Both the position numbers and the translations under genes were made by a program. From positions 1-12,080 of the forward strand of contig JAISDL010000181.1 of the NCBI GenBank assembly GCA_031264825.1: a stretch of 12,080 bases of DNA, written 5' to 3'. Shown in pieces: positions 1 through 4,064 of the stretch. This stretch comes from Accumulibacter sp. (GTDB lineage: Bacteria; Pseudomonadota; Gammaproteobacteria; Burkholderiales; Rhodocyclaceae). Every line of letters begins with the position of its first letter. Position 1 is the stretch's first letter. The notes under the pieces were generated by a model. It had not been told where the DNA came from and did no database searches. It saw only the letters and a program-made list of their open reading frames with translations.

Positions 1-150
1 ATCGACGGCCCCGTTTGGCTCGACGGCGGCCCCGCTCAGAATTCGGGCCTCGTCGAAGCGCTCGAAGACGAATTGTTGACGGAAGTCTTCGTTTTGGCGC
101 ACCCTCAATATACGGTGGCCTACGGCGCGCTTTTGGTACTTGAGGACTGA
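1..150 (+). CDS. C-terminal fragment of BadF/BcrA/HgdC-family ATPase (acyl-CoA dehydratase/reductase activator type)
   Basis: The reading frame is open from base 1 and ends at TGA 148-150, so only the last 49 residues are present. The tail holds LDGGPAQNSGLVEALEDEL, then an AHPQYTVAYGALLVLE ending. This matches the C-terminal ASKHA-fold signature of the BadF/BcrA/HgdC family, whose usual form is a GG.A.N.G...ALE.EL stretch followed by P.P....GALGAAL. Members are iron-sulfur ATPases that energise electron transfer to 2-hydroxyacyl-CoA dehydratases or benzoyl-CoA reductases, mostly in anaerobes. Other ASKHA proteins, such as ROK kinases, end in a similar way. The usual TGGVAKN reads LDGGPAQN here, so the exact substrate is open. 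The final residues LED and the stop codon fall in a 7-bp repeat array (143-191), so the original C-terminus may have been altered by that array. Confidence 0.6.
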   Translation: MDGPVWLDGGPAQNSGLVEALEDELLTEVFVLAHPQYTVAYGALLVLED

Positions 151-191
151 AGACTGAGGACAGAAGGGTATTCAGTAATCAGTAATCAGAG
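143..191. repeat. Heptanucleotide tandem repeat array A (7 units)
   Basis: Seven contiguous 7-bp units: AGGACTG, AAGACTG, AGGACAG, AAGGGTA, TTCAGTA, ATCAGTA, ATCAGAG. The first three are variants of one motif and the last three of a second motif, with a hybrid unit in the middle. The array contains the stop codon of the upstream ATPase gene and ends at the Shine-Dalgarno of the nuclease gene. It resembles the short tandemly repeated repetitive (STRR) heptamers known from cyanobacteria and other genomes. The comparison is by type, not by sequence identity. Confidence 0.8.
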
Positions 192-196
192 GGAGG
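191..196 (+). promoter_or_regulatory. Shine-Dalgarno of the nuclease gene
   Basis: GGGAGG lies 5 nt before ATG 202 and fixes that ATG as the likely start. This start places the heptamer array B inside the coding sequence. The site directly abuts repeat array A. Confidence 0.65.
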
Positions 197-201
197 AAGT
201 C

Positions 202-771
202 ATGCGACAACAGACGACTGAACACAGATCGCAAAGCGAGCGCCAGCGAGCGCTCTGTCCTCTATCCTCTGTCTTCTGTCCTCTGTCTTCTGTCCTCTGT
301 CTTTCACTCGCGTTGGGATTCACGGCTCTGGCCAACGCCGCATCGGTATCGGGAGAGGTCGCGCGCGTCGACGACGGCGATACGCTGGTCGTCCTCGACG
401 CCGAAAAACGCGCGCATACGGTACGTCTGCTTGGAGTCGATGCACCCGAACTCGGACAGGAATCCGGCGAGGCCGCGAAGAACAATCTTTCGAGGCTCGC
501 GTGGGGCCGCGCCGTTCTCGCCGAGTGCCGGACGGCGCTGCCGCCGTCGACGCGGCTCTGCGTCGTCCGCGTCGGCGGACAGGACATTGGGCTGACGCAA
601 ATCGTCGAAGGAATGGCCTGGCGCAGTCGCGCGGACGCGGCGCAACAGACGCGCACGGAGCGCGCCGACTACGACCAAGCCGAATTCATGGCGAAAATCC
701 GGCGGCGCGGCCTCTGGAACGCGAAGAATCCGACGCCGCCGTGGGATTGGCGAGCGAAGCACCGCAGGTGA
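202..771 (+). CDS. Exported staphylococcal-nuclease-like (SNase/thermonuclease) protein
   Basis: A 189-residue protein with one SNase domain, about residues 48-175. The catalytic and metal residues of staphylococcal nuclease are all placed: VDDGDT (D58 and D60, matching D19 and D21), VRLLGVDAPE (R75, D80 and E83, matching R35, D40 and E43), and R118 in TRLCVV as the probable R87 equivalent, before the GLTQIVEGMAW strand-helix. The family hydrolyses DNA and RNA with Ca2+. The N-terminus is odd. Residues 1-17 are polar, then a Cys/Ser/Leu-rich stretch (18-46) ends in FTALANA and could work as a signal peptide with cleavage near residue 46. That hydrophobic stretch is largely encoded by a 7-bp repeat array (253-301). 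GGGAGG supports the start at 202. An internal start after the array is the alternative. Confidence 0.85.
   Translation: MRQQTTEHRSQSERQRALCPLSSVFCPLSSVLCLSLALGFTALANAASVSGEVARVDDGDTLVVLDAEKRAHTVRLLGVDAPELGQESGEAAKNNLSRLAWGRAVLAECRTALPPSTRLCVVRVGGQDIGLTQIVEGMAWRSRADAAQQTRTERADYDQAEFMAKIRRRGLWNAKNPTPPWDWRAKHRR
253..301. repeat. Heptanucleotide tandem repeat array B (7 units, inside nuclease CDS)
   Basis: Seven perfect-register 7-bp units: CTCTGTC, CTCTATC, CTCTGTC, TTCTGTC, CTCTGTC, TTCTGTC, CTCTGTC. As 7 is not a multiple of 3, the frame rotates and the peptide repeats every 7 residues (CPLSSVF, then CPLSSVL). The reverse complement of 144-168 in array A matches 25 bases of this array with two mismatches, so the two arrays are in inverted orientation around the nuclease start. 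Confidence 0.85.
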
Positions 772-846
772 CTCGCGATCCTCTCCGACGAGAGAATCCA
801 TCTTGCAGATACCGTGTGGTCATTTGACGGGAGACAGATTATTTTC

Positions 847-861
847 CGGCGCTTTGCGCCG
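847..861. terminator. Hairpin in the convergent gap, possible bidirectional terminator
   Basis: CGGCGC-TTT-GCGCCG is a perfect 6-bp stem with a 3-nt loop, between the convergent ends of the nuclease (771) and alcohol dehydrogenase (946) genes. There is no true T tract on either side (CATATTTCT on the plus side, GAAAATAAT on the minus side), so it is at best a weak terminator. A second small hairpin, CTCTC-CGAC-GAGAG, lies at 781-794. Confidence 0.35.
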
Positions 862-866
862 CATAT

Positions 867-922
867 TTCTCTGTCTCCTGTCCCCTGTCTCCTGTCTCCT
901 GTCCCCTGTCTCCTGATCCCTG
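867..922. repeat. Heptanucleotide tandem repeat array C (8 units)
   Basis: Eight 7-bp units: TTCTCTG, TCTCCTG, TCCCCTG, TCTCCTG, TCTCCTG, TCCCCTG, TCTCCTG, ATCCCTG. It is pyrimidine-rich on the plus strand like array B, but with a different consensus. It lies 3' of the nuclease gene and 23 bp before the end of the alcohol dehydrogenase gene, so heptamer arrays flank the nuclease gene on both sides. Confidence 0.85.
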
Positions 923-945
923 ACCGATGCGAAACCGACCCCGAA

Positions 946-2007
946 TCAAACGAGGACGATGGGCTTGATGACCTCTTCGGATTTGTGGTGCATCATTTCC
1001 AGCGCTTCGCCGATCTTGTCGAGACCGTTGAAAACGTGCGTGACGAGAAGACCGGGGTCGACGCGTTTGTTCATGACGAGCGACGCCATCCTTTGCATCC
1101 GGTCGCGCCCTCCCGGCGTCAGGCCACCGTGGATGCTCTTGTGCGCCATGCCGTAGGCCCAGCCGATTCGCGGAACCGGCAGGATGTCGCCTTCGCCGAA
1201 GTAGTTGATGTTCCCGATCGTTCCGCCGACCTTGACCATATTTACCGCCTGCCCGAGGACATCCGCCGGCCCGCCGGCAACGATAACGTTGTCGGCGCCG
1301 ATTCCGTTCGTCGCTTCCAGCACCTGATCGACGATATCGCCGTTCTTGTAATTGATGATCTCGGTCGCGCCGTAATGGAGCGCGAGCTCCACGCATTTCT
1401 TGCGGCTTCCGATGGCGAGGATGCGCCCCGCGCCGCGCAACTTCGCGCCGACAACGGCCATCAGCCCCACCGGCCCGATGCCGATGACCGCGACGGTCGC
1501 GCCGAAAGAAATATCGGCGAGTTCGGCGCCGTGAAGCCCCGTCGTCAACATGTCCGGCAACATGACCGCCTGTTCGAGCGTCATTCCGTCGGGAACCAGC
1601 GCCAGATTCATGTCGGCGTCGTTGACGTGGAAATATTCGGCGAAAGACCCGTTCTTCGTGTTCGAAAACTTCCAGCCGCTCAAAGGACCTTCGGAGTGGC
1701 ACGCGGGAATGTTGCCATCCTGGATGCGCGTCGAACGCCATTCGGGCGTGATCGCCGGAACGATGACCCGGTCGCCGGGCTTGAATTCCTTGACTTCCTT
1801 GCCGACTTCGACGATCCGTCCGACGGCTTCGTGCCCCAGAATCAGATTATGCCTTTCGCCAAGCGCACCTTCATAAACCGTATGAATATCCGACGTGCAG
1901 GGCGCCAGCGCCAAAGGCTCGAGCACCGCGTCGAAGGGGCCGACGGCGGGCTTGTCCGCTTCGATCCAACCGGTCGAATTGATTTTCAGCATCCCGAATC
2001 CACGCAT
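946..2007 (-). CDS. adh: NADP-dependent zinc secondary alcohol dehydrogenase (Thermoanaerobacter/Clostridium isopropanol type)
   Basis: A 353-residue, full-length medium-chain dehydrogenase. It can be aligned by eye over its whole length with the Thermoanaerobacter brockii and Clostridium beijerinckii secondary alcohol dehydrogenases, including APCTSDIHTV, GERHN-ILGHEAVG, KFSN-K-G-F-E-FHVNDADMNLA and THVF. Catalytic zinc ligands are C37, H59 and D152 (D150 in T. brockii), with E60 next to H59. The Rossmann motif is GIGPVG (176-181). G200-S201-R202 and Y220 match the residues that bind the 2'-phosphate of NADP. Structural-zinc cysteines are absent, as in that subgroup. It interconverts secondary alcohols and ketones (propan-2-ol/acetone, butan-2-ol/butanone) in the cytoplasm. 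The start is fixed by GAGGAG 9 nt before the ATG. It is divergent from the pilin locus with no evident functional link. Confidence 0.93.
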   Translation of the reverse strand: MRGFGMLKINSTGWIEADKPAVGPFDAVLEPLALAPCTSDIHTVYEGALGERHNLILGHEAVGRIVEVGKEVKEFKPGDRVIVPAITPEWRSTRIQDGNIPACHSEGPLSGWKFSNTKNGSFAEYFHVNDADMNLALVPDGMTLEQAVMLPDMLTTGLHGAELADISFGATVAVIGIGPVGLMAVVGAKLRGAGRILAIGSRKKCVELALHYGATEIINYKNGDIVDQVLEATNGIGADNVIVAGGPADVLGQAVNMVKVGGTIGNINYFGEGDILPVPRIGWAYGMAHKSIHGGLTPGGRDRMQRMASLVMNKRVDPGLLVTHVFNGLDKIGEALEMMHHKSEEVIKPIVLV

Positions 2008-2016
2008 GATTCACTT

Positions 2017-2022
2017 CTCCTC
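2017..2022 (-). promoter_or_regulatory. Shine-Dalgarno of the alcohol dehydrogenase gene
   Basis: On the minus strand GAGGAG precedes the ATG at 2007-2005 by 9 nt. This supports the MRGFGML start, which matches the N-terminus of the T. brockii enzyme (MKGFAML). Confidence 0.65.
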
Positions 2023-2040
2023 AAACAATGAAGTCAAAGG

Positions 2041-2052
2041 CGGAAGCTTCCG
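2041..2052. promoter_or_regulatory. 12-bp perfect palindrome upstream of adh, possible operator
   Basis: CGGAAGCTTCCG lies 34-45 nt upstream of the adh start codon. Nearby are another inverted repeat (GGCGG-N6-CCGCC, 2071-2086) and two TTGCAAT copies exactly 10 bp apart (2091 and 2101). The position suits an operator or 5' leader element. A regulator cannot be named, and such short palindromes also occur by chance. Confidence 0.25.
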
Positions 2053-2262
2053 TCGTCCCAGTCGTAAAGGGGCGGCGCGTTCCGCCGCTGTTGCAATGGC
2101 TTGCAATATTTGACAAGCTATCTCATTTGCAGACCGATGTCCAATCGATTTTTTCCAATCAATTTCGAAATGGATTTTGAAGCAGGCAACCCGCGCGTCA
2201 CATTCCGATACAATCTTCATAAAAACGCGCACACTGGAAGAAGCGCGTCGGCACCGAACGCC

Positions 2263-2397
2263 TCATTTCTCCGTGCAGCGGACGATGACGCACTTCAGCA
2301 GGCCGCCTTTCCACAGAACGATCGGCGTCTGCTTTTTTCCATAGACGAATTGTCGGTCCGTCAAGCGCGCGCCGTTTTCCAGCAGAATCTCATTTTC
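2263..2397 (-). pseudogene. Possible gene relic on the minus strand in the adh-pilA gap
   Basis: Minus-strand frame ending at TGA (2265-2263) reads about 45 codons, including GARLTDRQFVYGKKQ and TPIVLWKGGLLKCVIVRCTEK at the end. About three quarters of its codons end in G or C, as in the real genes here, whereas the frame further upstream (to an in-frame TGA at 2517-2515) loses that bias and has no ATG. This looks like the 3' end of a decayed or frameshifted gene. It is not recognised. The opposite strand also has an open frame (2101-2490) with weaker codon bias. The rest of 2008-2605 holds the adh and pilA control regions and nothing else that can be supported. Confidence 0.3.
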
Positions 2398-2503
2398 TTC
2401 GCAAGAAGGTCGGAATTTTCGGAGAATGTGAATACAAGGCTGACATTTTTCGTCAGTTTGCGTCGGCTTTCGTGTCCTTTGGGAGGATAAAGGCCGTAGA
2501 ATC

Positions 2504-2519
2504 CGTGATTTTTTTCACG
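2504..2519. promoter_or_regulatory. Inverted repeat upstream of the pilA promoter, possible activator site
   Basis: CGTGA-N6(T)-TCACG is a symmetrical site centred about 54 bp upstream of the expected pilA transcription start. Sigma-54 promoters need an upstream-bound activator, for pilins usually the response regulator PilR. The site is closer than most enhancer sites, so the link to PilR is only a suggestion. Confidence 0.3.
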
Positions 2520-2538
2520 TTTATGCACGGTTTTCGCT

Positions 2539-2554
2539 TGGCACGGAAATTGAT
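2539..2554 (+). promoter_or_regulatory. Sigma-54 (RpoN) -24/-12 promoter for pilA
   Basis: TGGCACG-GAAA-TTGAT matches the RpoN consensus TGGCACR-N4-TTGCW in the -24 box and spacing. The -12 box has TTGA in place of TTGC. Transcription would start near 2565, giving a leader of about 40 nt before ATG 2606. Control of pilin genes by RpoN with PilS/PilR is established in Pseudomonas, Myxococcus and Geobacter. The regulator genes are not in this window. Confidence 0.75.
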
Positions 2555-2592
2555 TGTATATCGACCAACGGATGACCGTTATTTACCCATAG

Positions 2593-2597
2593 AGGAG
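2593..2597 (+). promoter_or_regulatory. Shine-Dalgarno of pilA
   Basis: AGGAG, 8 nt before ATG 2606. It supports the MMKKLQKG leader over a start at the second ATG (2609), though both would give a usable leader. Confidence 0.6.
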
Positions 2598-2605
2598 TAT
2601 TTATC

Positions 2606-2791
2606 ATGATGAAGAAGCTTCAAAAAGGTTTCACCTTGATCGAGTTGATGGTCGTTGTCGCGATCATCGGTATCTTGGCAGCTATCGCGATTCCGCAGTT
2701 TACCGACTACACACGGAAGGCCGAAAACCGCGCGGCGCAATCGGACGCGCGTAATATCCTGACGGCGGCTGTCGCCAATTCGACCCTCTAA
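2606..2791 (+). CDS. pilA: Short type IV prepilin (PilA-N type)
   Basis: A 61-residue prepilin: an 8-residue basic leader MMKKLQKG, then the class IVa mature start FTLIELMVVVAIIGILAAIA with the conserved Glu5. PilD would cut after the Gly and methylate Phe1. The mature chain is only 53 residues and is almost all the N-terminal helix (P22 kink, IPQFTDYTRKAENRAAQSDAR). It lacks the beta-sheet head and disulfide loop of ordinary pilins (about 140-160 residues), as in Geobacter PilA-N (61 mature residues). The next gene, 20 nt downstream, encodes a small secreted protein that probably supplies the missing head. Aromatics are only F1, F24 and Y27. The C-terminus is NSTL. Promoter type and Shine-Dalgarno are strong. 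Confidence 0.93.
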   Translation: MMKKLQKGFTLIELMVVVAIIGILAAIAIPQFTDYTRKAENRAAQSDARNILTAAVANSTL

Positions 2792-2797
2792 TTTATC

Positions 2798-2803
2798 AAG
2801 GAG
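2798..2803 (+). promoter_or_regulatory. Shine-Dalgarno of the pilA-downstream partner gene
   Basis: AAGGAG, 8 nt before ATG 2812. It is the strongest ribosome site in this locus, consistent with high expression of the partner together with the pilin. Confidence 0.65.
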
Positions 2804-2811
2804 ATTGAGAA

Positions 2812-3186
2812 ATGAAAAAAGCGATTATTCTTGCCTTTGGCTTGATGGCGGCAGGTCAGGTTTTTGCGGGTAATGTTTGCACGAATGGCGTGCCGTCCGG
2901 TGCCAGAATCAACTCGGGTACGGTACCGACTTACTCAGTTCTGACAGGTGGGTCAGGTTTTGTCGTTACGTCTTTCCCGGTCAAATGTTCGGCGAATGTC
3001 GAAGCGTCGGTGGACGAAAACCCAGTTGCGTTCGCGATCGGCGCGCTTTCGCTCAGGGGTACCGGATGGTTTGAAGGCTCGTCCGGCGGTGGCGCGATCA
3101 GGTTGGCTGGCTCGTGTACCGGTCAATGCGTAGCGGGTCAAGAAGCGGGCGGTCTCTCCACTCTTCTGACGAACGCGACGCCGTAA
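2812..3186 (+). CDS. Small secreted protein, probable PilA-C-type partner of the split pilin
   Basis: A 124-residue protein with a clear Sec signal peptide (MKKAIILAFGLMAAGQVFA, cleaved before Gly20). The mature part is Gly/Ser/Val-rich, predicted mostly beta, and has four cysteines (C23, C59, C102, C106) that could form two disulfides. It ends with TNATP. It has no type III prepilin leader of its own. Size, signal peptide, position directly after a headless pilin, shared transcript and absence of other genes before the terminator all fit the Geobacter PilA-C arrangement, where a separately encoded globular chain pairs with PilA-N in the filament. The assignment rests on architecture and context, and no motif here proves it. 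An unrelated periplasmic or surface protein is the alternative. Confidence 0.6.
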   Translation: MKKAIILAFGLMAAGQVFAGNVCTNGVPSGARINSGTVPTYSVLTGGSGFVVTSFPVKCSANVEASVDENPVAFAIGALSLRGTGWFEGSSGGGAIRLAGSCTGQCVAGQEAGGLSTLLTNATP

Positions 3187-3206
3187 GGTCTGATTTTTCG
3201 GTTGGG

Positions 3207-3232
3207 AAAGCGCGCTTCGGCGCGCTTTTTCT
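3207..3232 (+). terminator. Strong intrinsic terminator after the pilin pair
   Basis: AAAGCGCGC-TTCG-GCGCGCTTT followed by TT: a 9-bp stem closed by the extra-stable UUCG tetraloop and running into a T tract. It starts 20 bp after the partner gene stop and ends before the ABC permease gene. It should make the two pilin genes a separate, abundant transcript and limit read-through into the transporter genes. Confidence 0.9.
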
Positions 3233-3250
3233 TGCGCCAGGAGCGCTCGA

Positions 3251-4054
3251 ATGCTGGAATTCTGTTTTTCCGCGTGGCATTCCGGCTTCAGAAGCCGGAG
3301 CGTCCATGCCATCATCGCCTTGGGCGTCCTGCTCGTCGGCGTCGCATTTCTCTCGTCTTCGTTTTCACCGCGTCAGCCGGCGACCGTCGCGCTCGACTTC
3401 GGCTTTACCGGGATGCGCTTTTCGCTGGTTCTCTTCGGGCTTTTCCTGGTGCAGGATTTGATCGGGCGCGAAATCGAACGCAAAACCGTGATGTACGCGC
3501 TGAGCTACCCGGTGCCGCGCGCGTCCTACCTCGTCGGTCGCTATCTCGGCGTTGTCACTCTCTTGGCGCTCGCTGCGCTCGTGCTCGCACTCCTTCTGTG
3601 GATGACGACCTTCGCCGTTGATCTGACTTACGATTCGGGCAATTTGATGGGGATGGGCGTCCCTTTCTGGGCGACCGTTTTTGGCCTCTGGGTCGACGCC
3701 GCGCTCGTCGCCGCGTTCGCCGTGTGGGTTGCGTCGCTCTCGACGGTCCCGATGCTTCCAGTCGCGCTCGGCGCTGCGTTCGCAATTTCGGGGAAGACTC
3801 TGGGCGCCGTCATGGATTATCTCTCGCGTGGCGCCGATAACGACGCCGAATTCGTCGCGCGTTTTACGCCGGTCATCAATACCGTCAAATGGCTTCTCCC
3901 CGACCTTTCGAGGCTCGACTGGCGGATGTGGCCGATGTACGAGCTGAATCCGGGACTTGGCGTTATAGCGCTCGGCGTGCTGATGGCCGCTGCGTACGCG
4001 CTGATCCTGCTCGTTCTGGCGGTCTTTACCTTCAACCGCCGCGAATTTTCCTGA
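3251..4054 (+). CDS. ABC-2 type transporter permease (probable pilus-locus transporter, PilI-like)
   Basis: A 267-residue protein with about six hydrophobic segments, near residues 20-36, 57-72, 98-118, 134-160, 163-182 and 238-260. Between the second and third, LIGREIERKTVMYALSYPVPR is the cytoplasmic coupling segment typical of ABC-2 permeases. AGGAG stands 7 nt before ATG 3251. It is followed after 10 nt by a membrane-anchored protein and then by an ABC ATPase, so the three probably form one complex. In Myxococcus xanthus, pilG, pilH and pilI beside pilA encode an unknown protein, an ABC ATPase and a membrane protein needed for pilus formation. This gene would correspond to pilI. The substrate is unknown there and here. 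Confidence 0.8.
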   Translation: MLEFCFSAWHSGFRSRSVHAIIALGVLLVGVAFLSSSFSPRQPATVALDFGFTGMRFSLVLFGLFLVQDLIGREIERKTVMYALSYPVPRASYLVGRYLGVVTLLALAALVLALLLWMTTFAVDLTYDSGNLMGMGVPFWATVFGLWVDAALVAAFAVWVASLSTVPMLPVALGAAFAISGKTLGAVMDYLSRGADNDAEFVARFTPVINTVKWLLPDLSRLDWRMWPMYELNPGLGVIALGVLMAAAYALILLVLAVFTFNRREFS

Positions 4055-4064
4055 TTTTTGGCGC

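Noticed and set aside
143..301. CRISPR array
   Set aside because: Units are contiguous 7-bp repeats with no spacers and no cas genes nearby.
814..2031. Long plus-strand open frame (405 codons) over the alcohol dehydrogenase
   Set aside because: It is antisense to a full-length, motif-complete dehydrogenase, its N-terminal part is translated heptamer repeat (LSPVPCLLSPVPCLL), and the product is Arg/Asp-rich as expected of antisense in GC-rich genes.
2101..2490. Plus-strand open frame of 129 codons upstream of pilA
   Set aside because: No Shine-Dalgarno, weak third-position bias, and it runs up to the pilA promoter region. The opposite strand is more gene-like over 2263-2397, so it was not called.
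2606..2791. Pilin truncated by a frameshift, with its head encoded just downstream
   Set aside because: The downstream gene has its own strong Shine-Dalgarno and Sec signal peptide, and no other frame continues the pilin after residue 61, so a true two-gene arrangement is better supported.
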